From Parapedobacter indicus (GTDB taxonomy: Bacteria; Bacteroidota; Bacteroidia; Sphingobacteriales; Sphingobacteriaceae): 64,000 nt of DNA. Shown one piece after another: positions 7,564-18,000 of the stretch (position 1 is its first letter; every line of letters begins with the position of its first letter). Under the pieces are notes generated by a model. The model had not been told where the DNA came from. It made no database searches and saw nothing but the letters and a program-made list of their open reading frames with translations. Where the stretch lies: positions 434,001 to 498,000 of the forward strand of contig NZ_FOQO01000002.1 in NCBI RefSeq assembly GCF_900113765.1. Reading direction: 5' to 3'. Made by a program: the position numbers and the translations under genes.

Positions 7564-10500
7564 CATTTCAAACGTTTTGCATTGGCTGCCTTTTTTTATT
7601 CCACATACTGTTTCCTGAAAAGCCATCGGCGGCTTTTCTTCTTTTCCCTGCCCCTGGTGTTTGCGCTATTGGCTTATTGGGCCAGCCGCATCCGGTTTGA
7701 AGAAGATATTACGAAGCTCATTCCGGCCAGTGACGGTTCTGAAACCCTTACAGAAGTATTGCAGTCTGTTAAATTTGCGGATAAAACGATCATCAACATT
7801 TCCACGCCCACGGCTGGAGATTTGGGCGCTTTACAGGCATACGCAGACAGCTTTGCCCTGGCGATGGAACAACGGGCTGATCCGTATATCGCCCGTCTGC
7901 AAGTTCGATTGGAAGACGACCAACTCACAGAACTGCTGGACCTGGTAAGCAACAACCTTCCCCTGTTTCTGAATGACAACGATTACCGTCGTATTGATTC
8001 CCTGCTGCACCCGGATTCCGTAGCAGGAAGCGTACAGGAAGCTTACCGAACAATCACCAGTCCGCAAAATTTTGTAACCGCAACATTTGTGCGCCAAGAT
8101 CCGTTGGGATTGGTCTTTCTAGGATTGCGTAAATTCCAGCGACTGCAATCGGGCGAGCAGTTTACGCTGGAAGACGGTTACCTGATTGGCCGGAACCGCA
8201 AAAACCTATTGGCTTTTATCACATCGTCGGGAAGCGCAGGAGAAACGGCGAAAAACGCCGAATTCATCCGAATCCTGGATCAAACGGTCCAACAACTCAA
8301 CACCCAGTTTGACGGGCGCGCCCATGCCGAATATTTCGGTGCCACCGCCGTGGCAGTGGCCAATGCCCAGCAGATCAAACGCGACATTCAGCTTACGTTG
8401 TCCATCGCGTTGGTGATGCTTGTTGCCCTGTTTATCTATTTCTACCGCCGTGCCACCATTCCCCTGATCATCCTTTTTCCGGCAATTTTCGGAAGCTTAC
8501 TGGGCATGGCCGTATTGTATTGGCTGAAAGGCACCATTTCAGCGATATCCATTGGTATCGGATCGGTACTGCTGGGGCTCACGCTTGACTATTCCCTCCA
8601 CATCCTCAGTCACTATCGAGGTACCGGAGATATCCGAAAATTGTTTGAGAGCACCACCAAACCCTTGCTGATGTGTGCGGTTTTTACGGCTGTGGACTTC
8701 CTTTGCCTGATGTTTCTCCACTCCGATGTACTGAAAGATCTGGGCATCTTTGCCGCCGTGAGCGTATTGGGTGCCGCAGGTTTTGCTTTGGTTTTTATCC
8801 CTCAGGTGTATGCGCCTACCCGGGAGGTCTCCGCCAGGCAACATACATTCATCGACGCCATTGCCCGCTATGATTTCAGCCGCAACAAATGGGTACTGGG
8901 TATGGGGGTTCTGCTCACCGTTGCAAGCCTTTTTACCTACCAGCTAGTCGGTTTCAACGATGATCTTGCCGCACTGAACTACGAGCCGGAGCACCTGAAG
9001 CTGGCCGAACAGCGACTGGATACACTGGCAAATTATTCAGCAAAGTCCATTTACCTCGTCGCACATGGCAGTACCTACGACGAAGCCGCCGACCGGAATG
9101 CCCGCTTGTATAGCCAATTGGAACAACAGGAGGCTAATGGGCATATACAAAGTTTCCAGTCGGTGGGCGGTATTGCATTGTCTGCTGCTGCGCAGCAGGA
9201 GCGAATCAACCGGTGGAACCGATTTTGGTCGGAAGATAAAAAGGAACGACTCACGCAGCAGCTCCTTATCGAAGGTGGTCGCGTAGGTTTCAAAAAAAAC
9301 ACCTTCCAACCTTTCTTTGAAACACTTTCGCACACCTTTTCCCCGTTGGATACCACCGAGCAAGCGCTGCTGAATACGCTGTTTCTCGAAGAATTCGTAT
9401 CGGCGCGCGAAAACCTGACAACCATCACCAGCGTCATGAAGACCGACGATAGCCTTGCTGCCGGAGCCATTCAATCGCTGGCAGATGAAGGGGCCGGCAT
9501 CCTGGCCATCGACCGCAAACATTTACAGGAAACGTTACTTGGCAATTTAGAATCCGATTTCAACACGCTGTTTTTTATTGCGTCCGTGGCTGTTTTTGTA
9601 GTCACTTTTTTGTTTTTCGGCAGTCTTGAAATTACCCTGGTCACCAATATTCCCATCTTCCTGGGGTGGCTGGTTACATTGGGCCTCATGGGTGCATTTG
9701 GTATCCAATTCAACGCATTCAATATCATCATTGCCACCTTGATCTTTGGCCTGGGGGTCGACTATTCCATTTTTGTAACGAAAGGTCTGCTGGAGCAATA
9801 CACCTACGGTAGCCGCGACCTGCCGGCATACAAGGCCGGGGTTGTAATGTCTGCCCTTGCTACCCTGCTTTGCTTCGGAATACTCATCTTCGCCAAACAT
9901 CCCGCCATCCGCTCCATCTCCATCATCCCGTTAATCGGTTTATTGGTTGTGGTCTTGATGTCCTTTTCGCTACAGCCCTGGCTTTTCCGCGTGTTTTTCA
10001 CCAAACCCCAGGAAAGGGGCAACACCCCATGGCGCATTGTCAACCTGATTCTCACCGCTTTCACGTTTGGCTATTTTTTTCTCGGTGGACTGGCATTGAG
10101 TCTTTTGGCACAGCTATTTATCGCCACTATCCCCCTAAGCAAAAAGAAAAAATTTGCTCTTTTCCATCGTGCGTTGCAATTGTTTTTCCACAATCTCATG
10201 TATCGCACGCCGGGTGTGCGCATGGAAGTAATCGGCCGCCAGTCTTCCAATTATAATCCACCCGTCATTTTGATTGCCAATCACACATCGATTTTGGATA
10301 CGCCTACGGTGGGACTTCTGCATCCCAAACAAATCTTCATGATGAACGACCGCCAGTTCCGTTCGCCTTTCTTTGGTCGTGCCATGCGGATGGTAGGCGC
10401 TCCTCCTGCTTCCGAAAATCAACCCGAAAGCCTGGAAAAAATCCGCAAAAAGGTCAGTCAGGGATATTCTGTTATTATTTTTCCGGAAGGTACCCGGTCG

Positions 10501-11271
10501 ATGACGACCACCATTCAGCGGTTTCACAAAGGGGCTTTTTACCTCGCAGAACAACTCAAACTGGATATTCTTCCCCTATTGGTGCATGGCAATGTTCATG
10601 CGCTGCCGAAAAATGACAACATGCTCAAACCTGGACCGATCACGCTAAAGTTCCTGCCAAGAATCAAGTACGATGACCTCACGTTTGGCCAAACCTATAC
10701 CGAACGAACGAAACGTATTTCGGCTTATTTCAAAACCGAATTCCGGGCGCTGCGCAACGAGCGCGAACCCGCTGGTTATTTCAAAAAGAAGCTATATTTC
10801 AATTTTCTCTATAAACCACGGCATATTCAACGCGCGGTCAAAGCCACGTTTACTACCCACAAAGAAAGTTACTACCGGTTATTGCGGCAACTTCCGCTGA
10901 AAGGGCATTTTCTGCATCTGGGATGCGGTTATGGCGTATTGGATTTCCTATTGGTTTATGACAGCGCTGCGCGTCAGGTTATGGCGTGGGACGCCGATGA
11001 AGAAAAAATTCGGGCAGCCCAACACACCTATACTGTAAACCGCTACGCGCTGCAGTTTGTAACGGACATTCCGCCATTGTCTGTATACGACGTACTCATC
11101 GTGTCTAAGTCGGCATCTTTTGACTGGGCGGGTCAAGCCAGAACCGCTACTTGGGTGGTGGTGGAGGACGCCACACCGGAAACGAAAGCATCGCTAGCAA
11201 CACAAGGCTTTCAGCTCGCTTTTGAAGGCGATTATTTGGTTGGATTTCGAAAAAAAGAAGGTTCAAATTAG
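7561..11271 (+). CDS. MMPL/RND-type exporter fused to PlsC acyltransferase and SAM-methyltransferase-like domain
   Basis: A 1236-residue multidomain membrane protein. After a first membrane helix (about 24-43) come two MMPL-type halves, with membrane blocks near 275-420 and 655-850. They contain SIGIGSVLLGLTLDYSLHI and LIFGLGVDYSIFVTKG, typical of RND lipid exporters. A PlsC-like acyltransferase follows, with NHTSILD near 907-913 and FPEGTRS near 973. The last ~130 residues hold a SAM-binding loop (LHLGCGYGVLD, near 1119). This links product export with acylation and perhaps methylation in one chain. There is no ATG near the start: TTG 7561 is the outer bound, TTG 7582 is equally good. Confidence 0.87.
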   Translation: MHFKRFALAAFFYSTYCFLKSHRRLFFFSLPLVFALLAYWASRIRFEEDITKLIPASDGSETLTEVLQSVKFADKTIINISTPTAGDLGALQAYADSFALAMEQRADPYIARLQVRLEDDQLTELLDLVSNNLPLFLNDNDYRRIDSLLHPDSVAGSVQEAYRTITSPQNFVTATFVRQDPLGLVFLGLRKFQRLQSGEQFTLEDGYLIGRNRKNLLAFITSSGSAGETAKNAEFIRILDQTVQQLNTQFDGRAHAEYFGATAVAVANAQQIKRDIQLTLSIALVMLVALFIYFYRRATIPLIILFPAIFGSLLGMAVLYWLKGTISAISIGIGSVLLGLTLDYSLHILSHYRGTGDIRKLFESTTKPLLMCAVFTAVDFLCLMFLHSDVLKDLGIFAAVSVLGAAGFALVFIPQVYAPTREVSARQHTFIDAIARYDFSRNKWVLGMGVLLTVASLFTYQLVGFNDDLAALNYEPEHLKLAEQRLDTLANYSAKSIYLVAHGSTYDEAADRNARLYSQLEQQEANGHIQSFQSVGGIALSAAAQQERINRWNRFWSEDKKERLTQQLLIEGGRVGFKKNTFQPFFETLSHTFSPLDTTEQALLNTLFLEEFVSARENLTTITSVMKTDDSLAAGAIQSLADEGAGILAIDRKHLQETLLGNLESDFNTLFFIASVAVFVVTFLFFGSLEITLVTNIPIFLGWLVTLGLMGAFGIQFNAFNIIIATLIFGLGVDYSIFVTKGLLEQYTYGSRDLPAYKAGVVMSALATLLCFGILIFAKHPAIRSISIIPLIGLLVVVLMSFSLQPWLFRVFFTKPQERGNTPWRIVNLILTAFTFGYFFLGGLALSLLAQLFIATIPLSKKKKFALFHRALQLFFHNLMYRTPGVRMEVIGRQSSNYNPPVILIANHTSILDTPTVGLLHPKQIFMMNDRQFRSPFFGRAMRMVGAPPASENQPESLEKIRKKVSQGYSVIIFPEGTRSMTTTIQRFHKGAFYLAEQLKLDILPLLVHGNVHALPKNDNMLKPGPITLKFLPRIKYDDLTFGQTYTERTKRISAYFKTEFRALRNEREPAGYFKKKLYFNFLYKPRHIQRAVKATFTTHKESYYRLLRQLPLKGHFLHLGCGYGVLDFLLVYDSAARQVMAWDADEEKIRAAQHTYTVNRYALQFVTDIPPLSVYDVLIVSKSASFDWAGQARTATWVVVEDATPETKASLATQGFQLAFEGDYLVGFRKKEGSN

Positions 11272-11376
11272 GGCTGAATTCTGATAAGCCAACTAAAATC
11301 TGTAGATTGGCCGTAGACAACTTAAAGTTAATCGAATTAAGCGACAATTCCAAAAATCGAACTCCCAATAAATTTT

Positions 11377-11384
11377 TATCTTTA
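11377..11384 (+). promoter_or_regulatory. Candidate -7 box TATCTTTA before the FAD oxidoreductase gene
   Basis: The 120-base gap after the fusion gene ends with TATCTTTA, one base from the TAnnTTTG consensus, 7 bases before ATG 11392. As with the dehydratase-like gene, the transcript would be nearly leaderless. No clear -33 element is seen. The rest of the gap is AT-rich with nothing else recognisable. Confidence 0.3.
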
Positions 11385-11391
11385 CCCCAGT

Positions 11392-12951
11392 ATGCATGAA
11401 TCCTTCGATATCATTGTCATCGGAAGTGGCTTGGGTGGGCTGGTCTGTGCAACCATTCTAGCGAAAGAGGGATTCCATGTATTGGTGCTGGAAAAAAACA
11501 ACCAATACGGGGGCAACCTTCAGACCTTCGTTCGCGATCGGTGCATCTTTGACACAGGTGTGCATTATATCGGCGGCTTGGAGAAAGGGCAAAATCTTTA
11601 CCAGTATTTTCATTACCTGGGAATTGCCGAGAAGCTTCGCCTCAAACGAATGGACCGGAACGGGTTCGACAAGGTGACCTTTGATGACGATCCGACGGAA
11701 TATCCGTACGCCCAAGGAGGGGCTAACTTTGTGGACCAACTTAGTCACCATTTTCCGGATGAGCGCAAAGGTATTCAACGGTTTTACGCTAAAATGAAGG
11801 AAGTTTGTCAAAGCTTTCCCCTGTATCGTTTAAATGCCGAAGAAACGTATCAGTGGAATGAAGACACCCTGGGTCTGAAAGTAAGCGATGTAATCAACGA
11901 ATGCACGTCCAACCCCAAATTGCGCGCCGTATTAGCCGGCACCAACTTACTGTATGCGGGCGTTGAAAATAAAACGCCGTTTTACGTGCACGCACTATCG
12001 GTCAATTCGTACATCGAAAGTGCCTGGCGGTGTGTAGACGGAGGCGGGCAACTCGCCAAGCTCCTCATTCAGGAGCTTCACAAGCATGGGGGAAAATCCC
12101 TGAAATACAAAGAGGTAGTCCGGTTTCATATCGAGGAGGGCTTGCTCCGCTCGGTTGCCACTTCCGATGGGAAGATCTACCAAGCGACCTCATTTATCGC
12201 AAATATCGATCCCAAAAAGACGCTCGACCTGATCGGTGATTATCCCATACGTAAATCCTACGCAAACCACATCCGGCAGGCCGAGCATACAATCTCATCG
12301 TTCAGCCTCTATATTGTACTAAAGCCGAAACGCGTGCCCTATCTCAATAAAAATTACTATCACTTCCGGGATGAAGCGAGTGTATGGAACAACATCCGCT
12401 ACGCTCCGGAGGATTGGCCGATGGGGTATATGGTGTCAATGAATGCAAAACGTAATCAGGGTGAGTGGGCAGAGGCGATGACGGTATTTACCTATATGCA
12501 CTATGACGAGGTTAAACAATGGGCGCATACGCACAATACGGTAGCTGAAACCGGTGACCGGGGCAACGGCTATGAACAATTTAAGCAGGAAAAAACGGAA
12601 ATCATGCTCAATGAATTGGAAAAGAAATTCCCGAACCTCCGGGAGCACATCCAAGCTACATATGTATCTACTCCGTTGACCTACCGCGATTACATCGGGA
12701 GCGAAACCGGCGGCATGTATGGGTTTGTTAAAGATGCAAATCATCCGTTGAAAAACTACCTGCCACCCCGCACTAAGATTAAGAACTTACTGCTCACCGG
12801 ACAAAGCGTAAACATGCACGGCATTTTGGGGGTCACCATCAGTGCGGTATTGACCTGTGCTGAACTGCTTGGCAAATCGTATCTTTTAGCAAAAATCAAC
12901 CGGGCCAACCAATCGGAATCGTTAACTGTCGGCGCTTATGGCAACATTTAA
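11392..12951 (+). CDS. FAD-dependent oxidoreductase, phytoene desaturase/retinol saturase-like
   Basis: A 519-residue flavoprotein of the carotenoid desaturase/CrtISO/retinol saturase superfamily. The N-terminal dinucleotide-binding motif is DIIVIGSGLGGLVCATILA (about residues 6-24), followed by VLVLEKNNQYGG. The C-terminal FAD contact is LLTGQSVNMHGILGVTISAV. It could desaturate, isomerise or reduce the polyene chain (inference). It follows the exporter by 120 bases and overlaps the cupin gene by 14 bases. Similar oxidoreductases are regular members of flexirubin clusters. The exact reaction cannot be read from the sequence. Confidence 0.87.
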   Translation: MHESFDIIVIGSGLGGLVCATILAKEGFHVLVLEKNNQYGGNLQTFVRDRCIFDTGVHYIGGLEKGQNLYQYFHYLGIAEKLRLKRMDRNGFDKVTFDDDPTEYPYAQGGANFVDQLSHHFPDERKGIQRFYAKMKEVCQSFPLYRLNAEETYQWNEDTLGLKVSDVINECTSNPKLRAVLAGTNLLYAGVENKTPFYVHALSVNSYIESAWRCVDGGGQLAKLLIQELHKHGGKSLKYKEVVRFHIEEGLLRSVATSDGKIYQATSFIANIDPKKTLDLIGDYPIRKSYANHIRQAEHTISSFSLYIVLKPKRVPYLNKNYYHFRDEASVWNNIRYAPEDWPMGYMVSMNAKRNQGEWAEAMTVFTYMHYDEVKQWAHTHNTVAETGDRGNGYEQFKQEKTEIMLNELEKKFPNLREHIQATYVSTPLTYRDYIGSETGGMYGFVKDANHPLKNYLPPRTKIKNLLLTGQSVNMHGILGVTISAVLTCAELLGKSYLLAKINRANQSESLTVGAYGNI

Positions 12952-13813
12952 TCTGGAACCTTTAGAACGTATCCAACCCATTTCCAAGGCTGAGTTTATC
13001 CACCGGTACTATCGCCCCCAACGGCCGGTTTTGATCGAAAACCTGACGAATTCCTGGAACAGCAAGTGGACGTTCGATCACATCAAGTCATTGGCTGGCG
13101 ATCAAACGGTACCGCTATACGATAACAAACCTGCGCAGGGAAAAGAAAGTGTGTATGCACCAGTGACCACCATGCAGTTCGGTGAGTACATCGATCTGCT
13201 GAAAACACAACCTACTGACCTCCGGATTTTTTTCTACACGCTGAAAGACCACTGTCCGCAATTGCTGGAGGATTTTGAGTATCCCGATATTGGACTTACA
13301 TTTTTCAAGCGGTTGCCGGCATTATTTTTTGGCGGTGGTCTATCCAAAGTGTTTGCCCATTATGACATCGATTTGCCGGATAACCTGCATATCCACTTCG
13401 AGGGAAACAAACGGGTGGTGCTTTTCGGCCCCGAACAGAGCACCCACTTATACAAAGTGCCGTTTTCTATTCATAACATCGACAAAATCGACATGGATAA
13501 CCCCGATTTTGAGCGGTATCCTGCGTTGAAACACGCCAAGGGATATGAAGTATACATGAAACATGGCGATGCCCTGTACATGCCCAGTGGCTGGTGGCAT
13601 TACATCACTTATCTGGATGGCGGCTTTTCCATGACGCTGCGGGCACTACCCCGTACGCCTAAACGTTTCCTGAAGATGATCTATAACGTGTCTATGATGC
13701 GTCTCATCGATAATACCATGCGAAAAATACAGGGCCAAAAGTGGCTGGATTACAAGGAGCAGTGGGCTTACCGACGCACCCAGCGCCTTTTATCCGTATC
13801 GCCTGAATCTTAA
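12938..13813 (+). CDS. Cupin-like (JmjC-type) domain protein, putative Fe(II)/2-oxoglutarate oxygenase
   Basis: A 291-residue cupin_8/JmjC-like protein. Likely metal ligands are the His/Asp pair in FAHYDIDLPDNLHIHFEG (about residues 145-162) and the distal His in PSGWWHYITYL (near 221). The N-terminal pattern RPVLIENLTNSW is typical of the family. It overlaps the FAD oxidoreductase by 14 bases and is the last gene of the cluster on this strand. It could hydroxylate the polyene or an aryl head group (inference). No membrane segment or signal is seen, so it should be cytosolic. Confidence 0.83.
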   Translation: MATFNLEPLERIQPISKAEFIHRYYRPQRPVLIENLTNSWNSKWTFDHIKSLAGDQTVPLYDNKPAQGKESVYAPVTTMQFGEYIDLLKTQPTDLRIFFYTLKDHCPQLLEDFEYPDIGLTFFKRLPALFFGGGLSKVFAHYDIDLPDNLHIHFEGNKRVVLFGPEQSTHLYKVPFSIHNIDKIDMDNPDFERYPALKHAKGYEVYMKHGDALYMPSGWWHYITYLDGGFSMTLRALPRTPKRFLKMIYNVSMMRLIDNTMRKIQGQKWLDYKEQWAYRRTQRLLSVSPES

Positions 13814-14000
13814 ACAAACTTAGTATAGCTTAATGCCCAGGAAAAAAAATAAAATCTTTTTTGTTTAACGTCTGCACGGCAACTCCTAATGATGTCGTTG
13901 CAGTAACGAATGTGTCGGAGTACAGGGTTTGTGGCTCAAGTTGTATTCCTGAAATAGATTGACAAATACATCGAGCGCTGAAAGATAATTCGGCGGTCTT
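13814..14000. other. Intergenic stretch between pigment cluster and surface block
   Basis: Between the cupin gene and repeat copy A there is an A-rich then T-rich tract (about 13842-13864), but no GC-rich hairpin that would make a convincing terminator. A weak reverse-strand frame at 13830-14048 has no family resemblance and is not called. Confidence 0.5.
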
Positions 14001-14152
14001 GCGCAGCCATCCGATTCTGGACGGCTGCCAAGCACCTGCTATTGACACGCATTCAGTACGACATACCAGCGTTGCGTTCTACCACCGCAACTTGGGGAAT
14101 CTGGTATGCGTCTGTCTGCATGTAAGTTTTTATAACGGCTGTTATTCGACGG
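14001..14152 (-). repeat. Structured interspersed repeat, copy A
   Basis: A roughly 150-base element about 80% identical by eye to copy B (24041-24193). It has two hairpins: 14003-14028 (GCAGCC/GGCTGC extended to 10 pairs with one mismatch), and 14062-14108 with an 8-base perfect outer stem CATACCAG/CTGGTATG around GTTGCG, a 9-base loop and CGCAAC. It begins about 3 bases past the stop of the PorP/SprF gene, so it would be transcribed as that gene's 3' untranslated end. Confidence 0.75.
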
Positions 14153-14155
14153 TCT

Positions 14156-15055
14156 CTACAGCAATCCTACCTTGGCACCACCGAAACGGTAACTTAATCC
14201 GATTTCATGCGAAGTATTGCTGATGCGTCTGTTCAACGCTTCGTTGCCCGGGTTGAATTGATAGCTGTATCCTAACCCGAAACCGGAGAAATAAAACTGC
14301 ACCATTCCGGCGACCTCGCCGTAGCTCCGCACATTGGCCCCGATACCGAATACCTCTTTGATAAAGAATATTGCAGAGGCCTCTGCCTGCGGCCTGAGAC
14401 TCTCTGAATAAGTGACGAGAATTGAAGGGCGGACATGGAAATCCGTGCCAAGGGCGAACAATGCGCCTGCCGTAAGGTGGTAAATGTTGCGGAAATTGTA
14501 ACGGCTGTCGCCCGACACTCCCAAATTCCCCAGCATCAACCGCGGTAGGGAGAGTCCCACATAATAGCGATCCGGCCTGTAGAGCATTACGCCAAATCCC
14601 ACCAAGGCATCTGTTTCGTTTACATCTTCGCGAAATGCCGGATCTTGCGGATCCAACTGCGAGAAGCGGCCATCCAGGTAGGCTACACCTGCATTTAGCG
14701 ACAGGCCCACGTATTCTGTCTGGGAGATGCGTACGCTTTTGGCAAAAAAAGCACTGGCTTCGGAGAGCTTCTCCACAGCCAGACTTTCGTGGCGAATGCT
14801 GAGCCCTGCTGTTGCACCAAAATCTTTGAAGCCGATGTGACCGCTGCCCCAAAATACAGTAGGCGCACCCTCCATACTTGCCCACTGCCGCCGGCCGATC
14901 ACACTTACCTCTCCACCTTCAGCCAGCAGACTCGCTGCAGGGTTCAACACGGTACGCAGTTGCCCGTGTTGCGTATGCGTTAGTGGCTGTTGGGCATTTG
15001 CGGCGACTGCAAATACCAAGATCGCAGCTACCATACTTATTGTTATCCTTTTCAT
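14156..15055 (-). CDS. PorP/SprF family type IX secretion outer-membrane protein
   Basis: A 299-residue protein with a signal peptide ending near AANAQQ (about residue 22), then a beta-barrel pattern of the PorP/SprF family: TVLNPAASLL near the start, GLSIRHESLAVEK, YVGLSLNAGVAYL and YYVGLSLPRLMLGN. Family members assist secretion or surface attachment of a partner T9SS cargo encoded next door. Here the partner is the adhesin gene 43 bases upstream, which ends in a type B sorting domain, so the pair is a textbook SprB/SprF-like unit. The gene is last in its transcript and is followed at once by repeat copy A. Confidence 0.9.
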   Translation of the reverse strand: MKRITISMVAAILVFAVAANAQQPLTHTQHGQLRTVLNPAASLLAEGGEVSVIGRRQWASMEGAPTVFWGSGHIGFKDFGATAGLSIRHESLAVEKLSEASAFFAKSVRISQTEYVGLSLNAGVAYLDGRFSQLDPQDPAFREDVNETDALVGFGVMLYRPDRYYVGLSLPRLMLGNLGVSGDSRYNFRNIYHLTAGALFALGTDFHVRPSILVTYSESLRPQAEASAIFFIKEVFGIGANVRSYGEVAGMVQFYFSGFGLGYSYQFNPGNEALNRRISNTSHEIGLSYRFGGAKVGLL

Positions 15056-15098
15056 TTTCTTGTTCTATGCTGTTTGCGTTAAGCGGATCCGCACTTCA

Positions 15099-18000
15099 TC
15101 AGTATCTCATCACAAAATATCCTTTTTGTGCACGTATCCTTCCGTTGTCTTTGATTTCGACGATGTAGAAATAAGTTCCTGCAGGCAACTGCAACTGTCC
15201 GGTGGATATACCCCGGAATACCCTGTTCGTATTATCGTACCCTGTTACCTCGTACAACACCGTCCCGTTTTTATTGATGATGGTTACCCTGTTCTCCGGG
15301 TAATCCCTGATTCCCTCGATCATCAGGAATTCATTGATCCCATCGCCATTCGGTGATACGGCTTTATGTACCCGAACAGGGAAGTCGCTGCCATCCGTTA
15401 CATGGATGGTGACGCTTACCGGCTCGGCAGGATAGTAGTTGACATCCCCCTCCTGGGTAGCTGTAACAGTAACCGTTCCCACCCGCAGGATATCCAACGA
15501 GGAACCATTTAAAGCAGCGACCTGCTCATCGTCCAACGAAAGGACCACGGGCAAGCCACTGCTGCTGCTTACATCCAACGGAATAGTACCAGCGTTGCGT
15601 TCTACCTCCGCAACATGGGGAAACTGGATTTCCTGGTATGCACGCAAGACGGTCAATACGGCATGCGTATAATCAAATGTATAATTTTGCGATTCGCCTC
15701 CACTGATGGTGATGGGGTATTCGCCCACGCCGGTGGTGGAAGTCGCGGTTGCTGTCGCTACCGGTGCTTTATCTAATGCCGATTGCGTATCGCCGTTTAC
15801 AAAGCCCGAATATTGGAGCTCAAAGACAGGGTTCGCCTCGCCATACGGCCGCTCGCTATCTTTTACGGAAACCGAGAGTGTCGCCGGTTTGATCACCAGC
15901 TTCCGGCTTACCTCTTGTGCCGCGCCATAGAATCCACCTCCCGATTGCGAAGCAATTACCTGAACAGTACCTGCCTCGTTAATACGGAGACGGTTGCCGT
16001 TTACAATTTCAGCAATATCGGTATCATTGCCCTGTATATCCGTAATGTGGTAAGACACCGGTAAGCCGCTGCTGGCCGTAGCATTCAAGTCGATGTTATC
16101 ATCACCGTAGGTTTTCTCCGGCAGCGCATTAAATGTGATTTGCTGCGTAAGTTCTTCTACAACCAGCACACCAACGGATACCGACCGCTCTTCTTTGGTA
16201 TTCCGCACCACGCCATTGGCCTGCAAGGTGTGGCGGCCTAATTCCAGATCAGCAGGAATGGCCAATGTCCCATCAAATGTGCCGTTTTCCTGCACGGGTA
16301 TGTGACCCAGCATTTGTGGCTCGGAGAACACATACAACGTGATTACTGTTCCCGGCTCAAAGCCGTAACCTTTCACCTGTACCGAAGCCCCCTCGCCGCG
16401 GATGATGCGGATGACCGCTTCGATGTCTGTAATCGGAATTAGCTGATTATTGATACCGATAGAAGCCAAGTCCATCGTGAAGCTGTCGTTGCTGAGGCGC
16501 AGGTAGCTGTTGTCGATGACCTCCAAGGAGACGGCTTGTGGTTTACCATCCACGATGACCACTGTCTCACCCGGCGCCGGTTTCGGCAATTCACCCTTTT
16601 GATCCGGCACCGGTGCTGATGGTACCGTTGCGGCTGTGGCAGCGCTAAACGCGCCCGTCCCGGCCGCATTGACCGCTGCCACGCGGAAGCGGTAAGGCAT
16701 GTTGTTGGTTAAGTCGGTTATCGTTGCGTTGGTCGCTGTCGACGTACCATCCTTAACAGTATGCCACGTGGCTCCTTTATCTGTTGTATATTGAATCAGG
16801 TAATCCATAATCGGTGCGCCACTGACATTTTGCGGAGCCGTCCAGGTGAGGTCTACCTGTTGGTCGCCGGCTTCAGCTTCCGCATTGGCCGGAGCCCCGA
16901 GCTTATTGCCTATAGAAAGGCCGGTCAAGGCATTATTCAACTGCTCCAGCGCCTTGTCGATTTCAGACTGCACCGCATCTGGATTGTCAAGGACGATCTG
17001 CGCAGCTTCCAATGCCTTTTGCAGGTCTTTCCAGCTTTCTGGGGTGTAGTTTGCTTCATTCAGCTCTTTACCTTCCTCTACTCTATTTTGGAGTGTAGTC
17101 TTGTCTACCGTCAGACCCGTCATTGCGTCGCGCAACGCCTGAGTGACTGCATCGATTTCCGACTGTGTCGCAATCGGATTATCAAATACTGTTTGCGCTG
17201 CTTCGAAGGCATCCTGAACAGCTTCCCAGCTCGCTTGCGAGTAATCCGTTGCTGTCAGTTCTCCCGCGTCTTCAATGGCAGTTGCCAATTCTGTCTTATC
17301 AACCGTCAGGCCCGTCATCGCATCGCGCAGTGCCTGCTCGGCATTATCGATCTCCGACTGTGTCGCATTCGCATTGTCGTATACCGTTTGAGCCGCTTCC
17401 AAGGCATCCTGGACAGTTTCCCAACTCGCGGATGAGTAATCCCTTTCTGTCAGTTCTCCCGCATCTGCGATGGTAGTTTGTAAAGCTGATTTATCAACGG
17501 TAACTGTCATGGTCAGCGTATTGGATTCCAATGCCGGTGTAATTGTGTTGGCTATAAGAACTACTTCACCTGCATTTTCGCCAGTTAGAATGAGCTGTGC
17601 TATACCTTCATCGGCGGTTGCTACGGACAAGCCCGCAACCGATCCTAGGCCACTTTGTTGCACAAATGTGATTTGCAGCACGCTTTGGGCTCCCGTTGTA
17701 ACTATATTTCCAGCCTTATCTTTCAAAATTGCCGAATATTGGCGGGTGCTGCCAGATGCGAAATCCGCTGCACTTCCCACCAACTCAAGCTGTGTCGCAA
17801 CACCATGTCCCATCACGAATACTTTCCATTCCGTTGTAGCTAAAGTTGGATTTGCGGTAAAGTTTAGTACATACGTTTCATCAACGGCGCCGGAAAGCTC
17901 GATGTCAGTGAATGTAATAATACCAGATGACGCGGTTAACGTGGTTGAGCCAGTAAGTGTTCCGCCATCACCATGCGTAATTGTAACGGTCACTTCGGTA

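Noticed and set aside
13830-14048. A 72-residue minus-strand frame covering part of repeat copy A
   Set aside because: It does not align with frames in the other copies, has no family resemblance and runs through a structured repeat; treated as noncoding.
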